A DNA stretch of 64,000 nt from RGIG7213 sp045652135 (GTDB taxonomy: Bacteria; Bacillota; Clostridia; Oscillospirales; CAG-272): assembly GCA_045652135.1 (NCBI GenBank), contig JAZRTS010000055.1:10347-74346 (forward strand), in the 5' to 3' direction. This document shows positions 17,419 to 26,953 of the stretch, one piece after another. Made by a program: the position numbers and the translations under genes. The notes beneath the pieces were generated by a model. It ran no database searches and had not been told where the DNA came from. It saw only the letters and a list, made by a program, of their open reading frames with translations. How positions within the stretch are numbered: the stretch's first letter is position 1; the number at the start of each line of letters is the position of its first letter.

Positions 17419-19623
17419 ATGAGTGAAACAAACATTACAAAGCCCGCAACGATAGAGCAGCTTTTGCTTGATATCGATGCCACGGGTAAGAATTACGATA
17501 AACAGAAGATAATAAAGGCATACGAATATGCGGCAATGCTCCATGAGGGGCAATTCCGTCAAAGCGGAGAGCCGTATATATCACACCCTGTTTCCGTTGC
17601 GCAGATAGTTCTGGGAATGGAGCTTGATACGGATTCCGTATGCTCGGCGCTTCTTCACGATACTGTTGAAGACTGTGCTGACAAAACGGACCTCGGTGTG
17701 ATAAAAAAAGAGTTTGGTGAGCCTGTTGCGCGTATAGTTGACGGACTTACGAAGCTTGTGGAGTTTCCGTTTGAAGACAAAGAGGAAGCGCATATAGAAA
17801 ACCTGCGTAAGATGTTCCTTGCAATGTCCAAGGATATAAGAGTGCTTTTTGTCAAGCTTTGTGACAGAGTGCATAATATGCGCACACTCGATGCAAAGCC
17901 CGAAGAAAAACGCAGAGTAATTGCGCTTGAAACGATGTATGTTTACGCACCGCTTGCGCACCGTCTCGGTATGCAGAAGATAAAGCAGGAGCTTGAACGT
18001 CTGTCGCTTTCTTACCTCGATCCCATAGGATACGAGGAAGTGCGCCACGATATCCAGAAGAAGTTCGGAGCGAACAAGGACTTTTTACAGCGTGCAAAGG
18101 ACTATGTTTCCGAAAAGCTGAAGGAAAACCATCTTGAATTCACGCTTGAAGGCAGAGTGAAATCGGTATACAGCATCTATAAAAAGATGTACAATCAAAA
18201 CAAGAGCTTTGACGAGATATACGACTTTTATGCAATACGTATAATTGTCGAAACAGAGCTTGAGTGTTATACGGTTTTGGGTATAATCCACGATCTTTTC
18301 AAGTCTATTCCCGGCAGATTCAAGGATTATATATCAACTCCGAAGCCGAATATGTACCGAAGCCTTCACACAACGGTCATCGGACGTGACGGTATACCGT
18401 TCGAGGTGCAGATAAGAACGTATGAAATGCACCACGTTGCAGAATACGGTATCGCCGCAAACTGGAAATACAAAACGGGTGCATCAGCATCTGCTGATAT
18501 TGACAAAAAGCTTAAATGGATCGCTGATTTTGTCGAAACGGAAAACGACACAAAGGACCCCGACGAATTTCTCAATGCGTTAAAAATAGATATATTCCAG
18601 GATGAGGTATTTGCATTTACTCCCAAGGGCGACGTTATTGCACTTCCGAATGGCGCGACGGTCATTGACTTTGCGTATTCAATACATTCCGCTGTCGGTA
18701 ACAAAATGACTGGTGCAAAGGTCAACGGTATGATCGTGCCTATTGACCATATACTTTCAAACGGAGAGATCGTTGAAATTCTCACCTCATCACAGACAAA
18801 AGGACCGAGCCGAGATTGGCTCAAGATAGTAAAGACGGGCGAAGCAAGAAACAAGATACGCCAATGGTTCAAGAAGGAACAGCGTGCGGAAAATATCGCA
18901 ATGGGTAAAGCCGAGATCGATAAAGAATTCAGCAAATTCGGTTTTGTTTGTACGGAAGCACAGAAAAACGAGGTGCTTCTCAACGTTGCACGCCGTGTAG
19001 GCATTCAGGACGTTGACGATGCGTATAACATCATCGGCTACGGCGGACTTACCGTATCGAAGATATCGCAGAAGCTCAAGGATGAATTTGAGCGTGTTGT
19101 AAAACCCGTCAAGACCGATAAGCCCACACTTGACGATATGGCAGAAGCGGGTAAGAAAAAGGTCAAAAAATCAACGGGTGGAGTTACCATTGACGGTGTT
19201 GACGGATGTGTTGTCAAGTTCTCCAAATGTTGCAGTCCGATACCCGGTGACAGTATAATCGGATTTATAACGAAGGGTTTCGGTGTGTCGGTGCATAAGG
19301 CTGATTGCCCGAATGTTAAAATGCAGATAGAAAACCCCGAAAACAAGGATAGGATCGTAAGCGCGGAATGGGCAGGAGATGCCTTCAGCCGTGAAATGTT
19401 TGAAGCGACGCTTAACGTAACGGCACACAACAGCTTCACTATAGTTGCCGATCTTACGGCGGTCGTTGCCGATATGCGTGTATCGCTTCTTGCGATAAAT
19501 ATGCAGACGGTAGGAAGCGAAATAACGATTGCCTTGACGGTAGGCTGCCGTAATACAGAGCATTTACAGCAGATAATGTCACGTATACGCTCGATAAGAG
19601 ACGTTGAAACGGTGACAAGATAA
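17419..19623 (+). CDS. relA: Bifunctional (p)ppGpp synthetase/hydrolase
   Basis: 734 residues, the full Rel architecture. The HD hydrolase domain has HEGQFRQSGEPYISHP and the HD pair in ALLHDTVEDC. The RelA/SpoT synthetase domain has FYAIRIIVET and PKPNMYRSLHTTVIG. These are followed by TGS (EVFAFTPKGDVIALPNGATVIDFAY), a zinc-finger/helical region (CCSPIPGDSIIGF) and ACT. Intact HD and synthetase motifs suggest both activities. The upstream frame to 17386 overlaps recJ and has no Shine-Dalgarno; ATG 17419 (MSETNITKP) is preferred. The recJ-rel-dtd order is conserved in many Firmicutes. Confidence 0.96.
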   Translation: MSETNITKPATIEQLLLDIDATGKNYDKQKIIKAYEYAAMLHEGQFRQSGEPYISHPVSVAQIVLGMELDTDSVCSALLHDTVEDCADKTDLGVIKKEFGEPVARIVDGLTKLVEFPFEDKEEAHIENLRKMFLAMSKDIRVLFVKLCDRVHNMRTLDAKPEEKRRVIALETMYVYAPLAHRLGMQKIKQELERLSLSYLDPIGYEEVRHDIQKKFGANKDFLQRAKDYVSEKLKENHLEFTLEGRVKSVYSIYKKMYNQNKSFDEIYDFYAIRIIVETELECYTVLGIIHDLFKSIPGRFKDYISTPKPNMYRSLHTTVIGRDGIPFEVQIRTYEMHHVAEYGIAANWKYKTGASASADIDKKLKWIADFVETENDTKDPDEFLNALKIDIFQDEVFAFTPKGDVIALPNGATVIDFAYSIHSAVGNKMTGAKVNGMIVPIDHILSNGEIVEILTSSQTKGPSRDWLKIVKTGEARNKIRQWFKKEQRAENIAMGKAEIDKEFSKFGFVCTEAQKNEVLLNVARRVGIQDVDDAYNIIGYGGLTVSKISQKLKDEFERVVKPVKTDKPTLDDMAEAGKKKVKKSTGGVTIDGVDGCVVKFSKCCSPIPGDSIIGFITKGFGVSVHKADCPNVKMQIENPENKDRIVSAEWAGDAFSREMFEATLNVTAHNSFTIVADLTAVVADMRVSLLAINMQTVGSEITIALTVGCRNTEHLQQIMSRIRSIRDVETVTR

Positions 19624-19631
19624 GGATTTTT

Positions 19632-20081
19632 ATGAGAGCAATAATTCAAAGAGTGAATAACGCATCTGTAAGCGTTGACGGAAATATTACGGGAGAATGT
19701 AAAAAAGGATATCTTGTTTTGCTTGGTGTAGGCAAGGGTGACGATGAGGCTACAGCTCGCAAGCTGTGCGATAAGATAGTCAAAATGCGTATTTTTAACG
19801 ATGAAAACGGAAAGATAAATCTTTCGCTTTCTCAGGTAGGCGGAGAAATGCTTGTCGTGTCACAGTTTACGCTTTATGCAAACTGCTCGCACGGCAACCG
19901 TCCCGAATTTTTCGCATCGGCATCCCCCGATGAAGCAAATCGTCTTTACGAATATTTCGTAAGCTATGCAAAGACGCTTGTTTCGAGGGTAGAAACGGGA
20001 ATATTCGGTGCGTGCATGCAGGTAAGTCTTGAAAATGACGGACCGTTTACAATTTATCTCGATACGGAAATGCTGAAATAA
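19632..20081 (+). CDS. dtd: D-aminoacyl-tRNA deacylase
   Basis: 149 residues, the standard length. It hydrolyses D-amino acids, and glycine from tRNA-Ala, mischarged on tRNA. MRAIIQRVNNASV at the start, VSQFTLYANCSHGNRPEF with the catalytic SQFTLYA segment, and the C-terminal Gly-Pro motif in NDGPFT are all present. It lies 8 nt after relA, as in other Firmicutes. Confidence 0.96.
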   Translation: MRAIIQRVNNASVSVDGNITGECKKGYLVLLGVGKGDDEATARKLCDKIVKMRIFNDENGKINLSLSQVGGEMLVVSQFTLYANCSHGNRPEFFASASPDEANRLYEYFVSYAKTLVSRVETGIFGACMQVSLENDGPFTIYLDTEMLK

Positions 20082-20083
20082 TT

Positions 20084-21559
20084 ATGAAACTGATACTTGA
20101 TAAAAATATAAGTAAATATTACTTGCAAACTCTGTGCCTGTTGTTTTTCCCCGGTGCTAAATTTTCGGAAACAGAGGTCGTAACACCCGATACACCCGTT
20201 GTAGAGGTGACACTTAAAAACGAGGATGACGGTGCGGTGTGTACGGCAACCGTCACCATTGGCGATAAATCGATAAGCAGAACGCATAAAGAAATGTATG
20301 ACCACCTTCCGAAAAATAAAACGGAAAATATGGCGGCAAACAAAGCGTTTTTCTCAGCCGCCGAAGCCTTTTTCGGATATACTCCGCCGTGGGGAATACT
20401 GACGGGTGTCCGCCCTACGAAGATAGTTCTTGATTATCTTAACGAGGGAATGACGAAGGACCAGACGGTAAAGGAGCTTCGCAAAAGATATCTTTTGTAC
20501 CCCAAAAAAGCAATACTTGCAACGGATATTGCAAGAAATGAATCGAAGATAATAAAAAGGTATCCGCTTGATACCTGCTCAATTTACATCTCAATTCCGT
20601 TTTGTCCGACGAGATGCTCGTATTGTTCATTCGTAAGCTTCACCACAAAGAAGCTTTTGGCGCTTATCCCCGCATATCTTGAAGCGCTGAAGCTTGAGCT
20701 TTCACTCATTGCAAGACAGATAAAGGAAACAGGCTTCAAGCTTAAAACCATATACATAGGAGGCGGTACGCCGACAACTCTTAACGAGCATCAGCTTGAA
20801 GATCTGCTGTCGTACATAGACAAGCTTTTCGATACTTCAACACTTGATGAATTCACGCTCGAAGCAGGCAGACCCGACACCATAACGGAGAAAAAACTGC
20901 AGAGCGCTGTAAATCATAACGTTACCAGAATAAGCATAAATCCCCAGTCGCTTAACAATTACGTTCTTCAGGAGATAGACCGCTGTCATACAGCCGAGAT
21001 GTTTTTTAAAGCGTATGAAATGGCAAGACGCGTCGGTGTTCCGTGTATAAATACGGATCTTATTATAGGACTTCCCGCCGACGATATCGAATCGTATTCC
21101 GATACTCTTGAAAAGATAATCGATCTTGCACCCGAAAATATAACAGCGCATACGTTTTGCGTTAAGAGGAGTGCCGATATTCTTAAAGACGGACACGATA
21201 TATTCGCAAGGGAAAACTTCGAGGTGTCAAAATGCGTTGACTATACGCAGATAATGACGAAAAAGTCCGGATACATACCGTATTATATGTACCGACAGAA
21301 GAATGCAAAGGCAAACCTTGAAAATGTCGGATACTGTAAAAAGGGTACAGAGGGACTCTATAACATACTTATGATGGAGGAGATACACTCTATCTTCGCC
21401 GCAGGTGCGGGAGCTGTCACAAAATTCGTAGGTGAGAGAAATGTTAAAATAGAGCGAATATTCAACCCCAAATATCCATATGAATATTTAGAGCAGGATA
21501 GGGAAAAGGTATTCGAGGAAACAAGAAAAATAATGGACGGATTCTTTGTGAAAGGATGA
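20084..21559 (+). CDS. hemZ: HemZ-type radical SAM coproporphyrinogen dehydrogenase-like protein
   Basis: 491 residues. An N-terminal ~150-residue region precedes a radical SAM core with CxxxCxxC in CPTRCSYCSF (about residues 172-181). This is followed by YIGGGTPTTL (SAM-binding GGGTP), FTLEAGRPD and RISINPQSLNN. The order matches HemZ, the oxygen-independent coproporphyrinogen III dehydrogenase-like protein that follows rel-dtd in Firmicutes. No other haem genes are nearby, so another radical SAM role remains possible. It starts 2 nt after dtd. Confidence 0.9.
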   Translation: MKLILDKNISKYYLQTLCLLFFPGAKFSETEVVTPDTPVVEVTLKNEDDGAVCTATVTIGDKSISRTHKEMYDHLPKNKTENMAANKAFFSAAEAFFGYTPPWGILTGVRPTKIVLDYLNEGMTKDQTVKELRKRYLLYPKKAILATDIARNESKIIKRYPLDTCSIYISIPFCPTRCSYCSFVSFTTKKLLALIPAYLEALKLELSLIARQIKETGFKLKTIYIGGGTPTTLNEHQLEDLLSYIDKLFDTSTLDEFTLEAGRPDTITEKKLQSAVNHNVTRISINPQSLNNYVLQEIDRCHTAEMFFKAYEMARRVGVPCINTDLIIGLPADDIESYSDTLEKIIDLAPENITAHTFCVKRSADILKDGHDIFARENFEVSKCVDYTQIMTKKSGYIPYYMYRQKNAKANLENVGYCKKGTEGLYNILMMEEIHSIFAAGAGAVTKFVGERNVKIERIFNPKYPYEYLEQDREKVFEETRKIMDGFFVKG

Positions 21560-21564
21560 TGTGA

Positions 21565-22467
21565 ATGTATTACTACGACCGCATATTTACCACGGAAAAA
21601 GAAAAATACGATTTTGTAAACGAATGTGACAGGCAGTTTTTCAGTAAAATAGAAAGTGTGGCTGACGATATTGCCGATGACAAAAATATAAGATTTATTC
21701 TTTTGGCAGGCCCTACGTGCTCGGGCAAAACATCCGCTACCAACGTTCTTACAAAAACGCTTGTAAAAGACGGTAAAAAAGTTGTGAGCGTTTCTATAGA
21801 CGATTTCTTCAAGGATTCCGCGCATCTTAAAAATGCAGACGGAAAGGTCGATTTTGAATCGATAAATGCCATTGATTATGATCTGTTCTGTAAGTGTACG
21901 GAAAGTCTTAAAAAGGGAAATGCAACGAGTATTCCGATATTTGACTTTGTAAAAGGTATGCGTGACGGTGAGCGTGTGCTCGATCCTGATGACAATACAA
22001 TTATAATCTTTGAAGGAATACAGGCGGTATATCCCGAAATAACCTCGCTTTTCCATGAGGAAAGCAAAAAGGTATTTATTTCGGTAAATACCGATATTAC
22101 AGCATACGGACAGTCTTTTTCAAAAAGACGCTTGCGTTTCAGTCGAAGACTTGTAAGAGATTTTCTTTTCAGAGGGGCATCTCCCGAACTTACCTTCAAG
22201 CTTTGGGACGGTGTTATTGAAAATGAGGAGATAAACATCATGCCGTATGCAGACGATGCTGACATTAAACTCAATTCGTTTGTACCTTATGAGGTGAATG
22301 TTTTAGCTCCGTTTGTAAAAAAGATACTCGGTGATATGCCGAAAAATTCAAAATATTCGCATCTTGCGGAAAATATATTACAAAGGTATAAAAATATTCC
22401 CGAAATAAGCCACGAGTATGTACCGACAGGCTCATTTTTCAGGGAGTTTATAGGAGAGGAAAAGTAA
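21565..22467 (+). CDS. Phosphoribulokinase/uridine kinase-family protein
   Basis: 300 residues. It has a P-loop AGPTCSGKTSAT (about residues 49-60), VSIDDFFKD with the acidic residue typical of uridine kinases, and IIFEGIQAVYPE in the Walker-B position. Many clostridial relatives carry an N-terminal TGS/ThrRS-like domain of about 250 residues; this protein lacks it and has only the kinase part. The neighbour downstream is purine nucleoside phosphorylase, which suits a nucleoside salvage role. The substrate is not determined. Confidence 0.82.
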   Translation: MYYYDRIFTTEKEKYDFVNECDRQFFSKIESVADDIADDKNIRFILLAGPTCSGKTSATNVLTKTLVKDGKKVVSVSIDDFFKDSAHLKNADGKVDFESINAIDYDLFCKCTESLKKGNATSIPIFDFVKGMRDGERVLDPDDNTIIIFEGIQAVYPEITSLFHEESKKVFISVNTDITAYGQSFSKRRLRFSRRLVRDFLFRGASPELTFKLWDGVIENEEINIMPYADDADIKLNSFVPYEVNVLAPFVKKILGDMPKNSKYSHLAENILQRYKNIPEISHEYVPTGSFFREFIGEEK

Positions 22468-22468
22468 A

Positions 22469-23290
22469 ATGGCAAAATATGAAGATTACAAAAAGAGTGC
22501 GGAATTTATTTCCGAAAAAATAGGCGCACGCCGCCCCGAGGTGGTTATCATCGCAGGCTCGGGCCTTGACACGATAGGTGAAAAAATAGATAACCCCGTG
22601 AAAATAAAGTACGGTGAGATACCGGGCTTCCCCACGTCTACCGTATCATACCAGAAGGGTGAGCTCTGGTGCGGAGAAATAGATGGCAAAACAGTTCTTC
22701 TCATGAATGGAAGATTCCATTTTTACGAAGGTTGGGACATGAACAAGATAGTATATCCCATATATGTTTTCAAGCTTATGGGAATAGATAAGATAATCGT
22801 TTCCAATGCGTCGGGTGCGATAAATCAGAATTTCTCGGTAGGTCAGATAACAGCTGTTTATGACCATATCAAGCTTTGCGCCGAATCTCCCGTCAGAGGA
22901 GAAAACATTCCCGAACTTGGCAAGCGTTTCTTCGAAATGCAGAGCGTTTATGATAAAGAATATATCAAAATCGCAAAGGAATGTGCAAATGAGCTTGGCT
23001 TTGAGCTTAAGGACGCAGTCTACGCATATATGACAGGTCCCCAGTATGAAACAACAGCGGAAATAAAGATGCTGAAAGCACTCGGTGCTGATGTCGTCGG
23101 TATGTCAACGGTTCCTGAGATGATCGCCGCATCGCACTGCGGAATGAGAGGGCTTTGCATTTCAGTATGTACAAATATGGCGGCAGGACTTTCCGATGAA
23201 AATCCCGATGAAGATGAGGTAGTTGTGAACGCACGCAAGGCACGTGAGCACTTCGTTAACCTTATTGTAAACGTACTTAAAAGAATTTAA
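22469..23290 (+). CDS. punA: Purine nucleoside phosphorylase, trimeric type
   Basis: 273 residues. It phosphorolyses purine nucleosides to base and ribose 1-phosphate. It has IIAGSGLDTIGE (phosphate-binding Ser/Gly), GRFHFYEGWDMNKIVYPIYV with the active-site His, NASGAINQ, GPQYETTAEIKMLKALGADVVGMSTVPE and a C-terminal TNMAAG. This is the low-molecular-mass trimeric class acting on inosine and guanosine. It starts 1 nt after the kinase stop and leads the pair of genes below. Confidence 0.93.
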   Translation: MAKYEDYKKSAEFISEKIGARRPEVVIIAGSGLDTIGEKIDNPVKIKYGEIPGFPTSTVSYQKGELWCGEIDGKTVLLMNGRFHFYEGWDMNKIVYPIYVFKLMGIDKIIVSNASGAINQNFSVGQITAVYDHIKLCAESPVRGENIPELGKRFFEMQSVYDKEYIKIAKECANELGFELKDAVYAYMTGPQYETTAEIKMLKALGADVVGMSTVPEMIAASHCGMRGLCISVCTNMAAGLSDENPDEDEVVVNARKAREHFVNLIVNVLKRI

Positions 23291-23301
23291 GGTATTTTAA
23301 A

Positions 23302-24075
23302 ATGATAATTATAGGTGAAAAATTAAACAGCTCCATACCAAAAACGATGAGGGCGTATGAAGCTTGGGATGAAGAATATCTTTTGTCGCTTATAAAAAAT
23401 ATGTCTGAGCATAATGCCGATTATATAGACATCAACACGGCGCTTTGTGAAGATGAAACGTCATCAATGAAAAAAATGATAGACCTTGTTTGCGCAAATT
23501 CCGATTCGGGTATTGTCATCGACTCTCCCGACGTTGAGGTTTTAAAGGAATGTGCGTCTTACGTTGAAGCAGGCAGAAAAATTATGCTCAACTCCGTAAA
23601 CAGCGAGGAAGATATGATAAGCCTGCTTCCGATACTGAAAGAAAAAGATGCAAGCTGTATCTGTATGCTTTCACATTCCACGCTTGAGGAAAGAATTGAT
23701 TTTGCTTCAAAGCTCGTTGAAATTGCGGATAAAGAGGGAATTTTGCGTGAAAAGCTCTTTTTCGACATAGCAGTACAGTCAGCGGCAACAGACAGCGAAA
23801 GTGCGCTTTTGTCTTTGAAAACCATCAGTGAAGTAAAGGGAAGATTTGACGGTGTTAAAACCACCTGCGGACTTTCAAATGCTTCTTTCGGACTTCCCAA
23901 GCGAATCAATATTAATTCCGCATATCTTACTTGCGCTGTTTATAACGGACTTGACAGCGCAATAATGGATAATACCAACACAGCATACGAAATGACAATA
24001 AAAGCTGCAGAGGTAATTGCAGGACGTGACGAATATTGTATGGAATATATAACATACATAAGGGAGAATCAATGA
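23302..24075 (+). CDS. Methyltetrahydrofolate-binding methyltransferase (pterin-binding domain)
   Basis: 257 residues, a stand-alone pterin-binding TIM barrel of the AcsE/MtvC/MetH type. Landmarks: IIIGEKLNSSIPK at the N-terminus, DYIDINTAL, IVIDSPDVEVLKE, KIMLNSVN, KTTCGLSNASFGLPKRININSAYLTCA and a C-terminal AIMDNTN. Such proteins transfer the methyl group of methyl-THF to a corrinoid, and can act with methionine synthase or corrinoid proteins. No corrinoid protein is adjacent. The gene overlaps the SAH/MTA deaminase by 4 nt, which suggests methyl-cycle work. Confidence 0.88.
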   Translation: MIIIGEKLNSSIPKTMRAYEAWDEEYLLSLIKNMSEHNADYIDINTALCEDETSSMKKMIDLVCANSDSGIVIDSPDVEVLKECASYVEAGRKIMLNSVNSEEDMISLLPILKEKDASCICMLSHSTLEERIDFASKLVEIADKEGILREKLFFDIAVQSAATDSESALLSLKTISEVKGRFDGVKTTCGLSNASFGLPKRININSAYLTCAVYNGLDSAIMDNTNTAYEMTIKAAEVIAGRDEYCMEYITYIRENQ

Positions 24076-25349
24076 AAACACTTATTGAAAATATAACCGT
24101 TATATTTGAAAACGGAACATATAAGGAAAATATATATGTTGCATACGAGGGTAAGGTCTTCACTTATATTGGTGATACTGCACCCGAAGGACAGTATGAC
24201 AGAAAAATAAACGGGCAGGGCAAAATAATGATTCCGGGCCTTTATAACTGCCATACCCATACACCCATGACACATTTCAGAGGAATGGCAGAGGATCTTC
24301 CGCTTGACCGTTGGCTTCACGAGGCAATATTCCCCGCAGAGGATAAGCTTTGTGATGAATCTGCGGCAATAGGCGCGCTTCTTTCCTGTGCTGAAATGAT
24401 ATCGGGCGGTGTTGTTTCAATGTCAGATATGTATTTCTTCTGTCCCGCACTTGCAGAGGCGATAGGCACAACGGGTATCAAGGCAAATCTTTCACGCTCT
24501 GTTGTTTCATTTGATGAAAATTCAGATGTCACAAAGGACGAAAGAGTTTACGAGGGTGTTTATCTGTTTGAAAATTATAATAACAGCTTTGACGGAAGAA
24601 TCAAGGTTGATATGTCGGTGCATGCCGAATATTCAAATACAGCCCATACCTGTGAATATGTCGCATCTCTTGCAAAAAAGTATAACTGCGGTGTTCAGCT
24701 TCATTTGTCCGAAACGGAAAAGGAACATAATGAGGGCAAGGCTCGCCGAGGTATGACACCTACAGAGTTTTTTGAAAAAACCGGAATGTTCGATAGCCGT
24801 ACAACAGCTGCACATTGCGTATGGCTTGAGGATAAAGATATTGAAATTTTTGCTAAACACGGTGTTTCTGCCGCACATAACCCCATAAGCAATCTGAAGC
24901 TCGGTTCCGGTGTTATGCCGCTTGAAAAGCTTGTCAAGGCAGGGGTTAATGTAGTTTTGGGTACTGACGGTGCAGCATCAAATAACCGTCTTAATGTTAT
25001 AAACGAAATGAATATGACGGCGCTCCTTCACAGAGGTGTGACCGGTAAGGCTGATTTTCCGCCTGTTTCGTCAATCGTTCCGATGGCAACAATTAACGGT
25101 GCCGTATCGCAGGGCAGATGCGATTGCGGATGTATAAAGGAAGGATTCCGTGCGGATTTTGCCCTTATCGACACAACATTTGTTCATAATATCCCGTCGT
25201 TTTCGCCTGTAAATACGCTTATTTATACGGTATATCCTACGGATGTTACGATGACGGTATGTGACGGTGTCACGCTCTACGAAAACGGAGAATTTAAAAC
25301 AATAGACGTTGAAAAGCTTTCAGGAGATATGAAAAGATTTAAATTCTGA
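24072..25349 (+). CDS. mtaD: 5-methylthioadenosine/S-adenosylhomocysteine deaminase
   Basis: 425 residues, amidohydrolase superfamily. Metal ligands are visible: HTHTPMTHFRGMAEDLPLDRWL (HxH), HLSETEKEHNEG, TAAHCVWL (His) and VLGTDGAASNNRLN (Asp). This order and the DLPLDRWL phrase match MTA/SAH deaminases, which turn SAH into S-inosylhomocysteine. ATG 24072 follows GGGAGA and overlaps the methyltransferase stop by 4 nt; the longer frame to 24036 lacks a ribosome site. Guanine or cytosine deaminase activity is less likely given the motif context. Confidence 0.9.
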   Translation: MKTLIENITVIFENGTYKENIYVAYEGKVFTYIGDTAPEGQYDRKINGQGKIMIPGLYNCHTHTPMTHFRGMAEDLPLDRWLHEAIFPAEDKLCDESAAIGALLSCAEMISGGVVSMSDMYFFCPALAEAIGTTGIKANLSRSVVSFDENSDVTKDERVYEGVYLFENYNNSFDGRIKVDMSVHAEYSNTAHTCEYVASLAKKYNCGVQLHLSETEKEHNEGKARRGMTPTEFFEKTGMFDSRTTAAHCVWLEDKDIEIFAKHGVSAAHNPISNLKLGSGVMPLEKLVKAGVNVVLGTDGAASNNRLNVINEMNMTALLHRGVTGKADFPPVSSIVPMATINGAVSQGRCDCGCIKEGFRADFALIDTTFVHNIPSFSPVNTLIYTVYPTDVTMTVCDGVTLYENGEFKTIDVEKLSGDMKRFKF

Positions 25350-25364
25350 TTTTCGGAGGCTTAA

Positions 25365-26942
25365 TTGAAAAATCAAACAAAAAACACATTGACGTACGGT
25401 GTTGTTGTTCTGACAGCGGCAAATCTCCTTGTCAAAGTGATAGGACTTGTTTTCAAAATCCCGATACAAGGTCTTATACATGATGAGGGAATGGGATATT
25501 TCAATGTTGCGTATACCATATATTCGTGGCTTTATCTTTTATCAACCGCAGGTCTTCCCGTTGCGCTTTCGGTTATGATAAGTGGTGAACGTGCAAAAGG
25601 TGAGTTTGGAAACACCCGTACTGTATTCAGCACGGCTCTGACCGTATTTGCGGTTATAGGCGCCATCGGTGCTTTATCGATGATGATATTTGCACGTGAT
25701 ATTGCAAGCTTTGTCAAGGTTGAAGATGCATATCTGTGTGCGCTTGCTATTTCACCAACGCTTTTTTTCATCTGCATATCCTCCTCTGTAAGAGGATATT
25801 TTCAGGGACTCGGGGTTATGACCGTAACGGCTGTCTCGCAGGTTATTGAGTCTGTTGGTAAAATGGCATTCGGGCTTTTACTTGCGTCATACTCCGTGTC
25901 GCAAGGGCATCCGCTTTATGTTACGGCGGCTTTTGCTATAAGCGGTGTTACACTCGGTACGTTTGCATCGATGATATATTGTCTTGTATCAAAGGGCGTG
26001 CTGTCACCCAAAGCAACGACTGAAAGCAATATCAGAAGAAGCAGTATTTTGAAAAAGCTTGTGTCTATCGCGTTGCCCATAACTGTATCATCATCCGTTA
26101 TGGGGCTTATGAATGTGATCGACACGGTGATAGCGCCGTCGAGACTTCAGGATGTTGGCTATACGGCTACGCAGGCGACGGAGATTTACGGCAATTACAC
26201 GACGCTTGCTGTGTCGCTTTTCAATATGCCGACAGTTCTTGTGTACCCTATCGCGTACGCAGTCGTTCCGAAGCTTACGGAGATTCTGACACTTGGCAAA
26301 GACGGACGTGTGCTTATATCCTCGTCAATCAAAACCACGGCAGTTATTTCGCTTCCGTGCGCTGTCGGACTCGGTGTGCTGTCGTTTCCGATACTTGACC
26401 TCATATTTCCCGAAAACTCGGCGCTTCTTGCATCGCCTATGCTTACCATGCTTGCGCCGTCAGTGTTTTTCTGCGCAATTCTCGGTATTACAAACAGTAT
26501 TCTTCAATCATCGGGAAACGAAAAGCTTCCGATAATATCAATGGTAACAGGCGTTTTGGTCAAATTCCTTTCATCGTACATACTTATCGGTGTTGACGGT
26601 ATCGGAAGATTCGGAATTCCAATAGGAACGTGCCTTTGCTATCTTTCGGTAATAACGGTAAATTTTACGTTTATGTGCAGAAAAACCAAGGTCGTACCGA
26701 ATATGCTTCAGACATTTGTGAAGCCGGCCGTTTGCGCCGTTTTGTGTGGATTTACCGCATATGCTGTAAATCGTATAATGCCGGATGTAACGGTTGCTGT
26801 GTTTGTGTCGATATTTTCCGCAGTTTTAGTCTACGTTCTGTGTATTTTCAAAAGCGGCACTATAAACGTTGATGACATAATACAGCTTCCCAAAGGCGAT
26901 AAACTGTGCAGTATATTAAAAAGGATAAAATTAATAAAATAA
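25365..26942 (+). CDS. MATE/MurJ-superfamily lipid flippase, YabM/SpoVB-like
   Basis: 525 residues with about 14 hydrophobic segments. It opens with LTYGVVVLTAANLLVKVIGLVFKIPI, the typical start of SpoVB/YabM-type polysaccharide or lipid II flippases. RSSILKKLVSIALPITVSSSVMGLMNVID marks the second half. The start is a TTG at 25365, fixed by GGAGG five nt upstream; no ATG is suitable. mazG follows at once, matching the yabM-yabN order near spoVT in Bacillus. A role in envelope or spore peptidoglycan assembly is inferred. Confidence 0.88.
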   Translation: MKNQTKNTLTYGVVVLTAANLLVKVIGLVFKIPIQGLIHDEGMGYFNVAYTIYSWLYLLSTAGLPVALSVMISGERAKGEFGNTRTVFSTALTVFAVIGAIGALSMMIFARDIASFVKVEDAYLCALAISPTLFFICISSSVRGYFQGLGVMTVTAVSQVIESVGKMAFGLLLASYSVSQGHPLYVTAAFAISGVTLGTFASMIYCLVSKGVLSPKATTESNIRRSSILKKLVSIALPITVSSSVMGLMNVIDTVIAPSRLQDVGYTATQATEIYGNYTTLAVSLFNMPTVLVYPIAYAVVPKLTEILTLGKDGRVLISSSIKTTAVISLPCAVGLGVLSFPILDLIFPENSALLASPMLTMLAPSVFFCAILGITNSILQSSGNEKLPIISMVTGVLVKFLSSYILIGVDGIGRFGIPIGTCLCYLSVITVNFTFMCRKTKVVPNMLQTFVKPAVCAVLCGFTAYAVNRIMPDVTVAVFVSIFSAVLVYVLCIFKSGTINVDDIIQLPKGDKLCSILKRIKLIK

Positions 26943-26953
26943 CGGAGTTTGAA

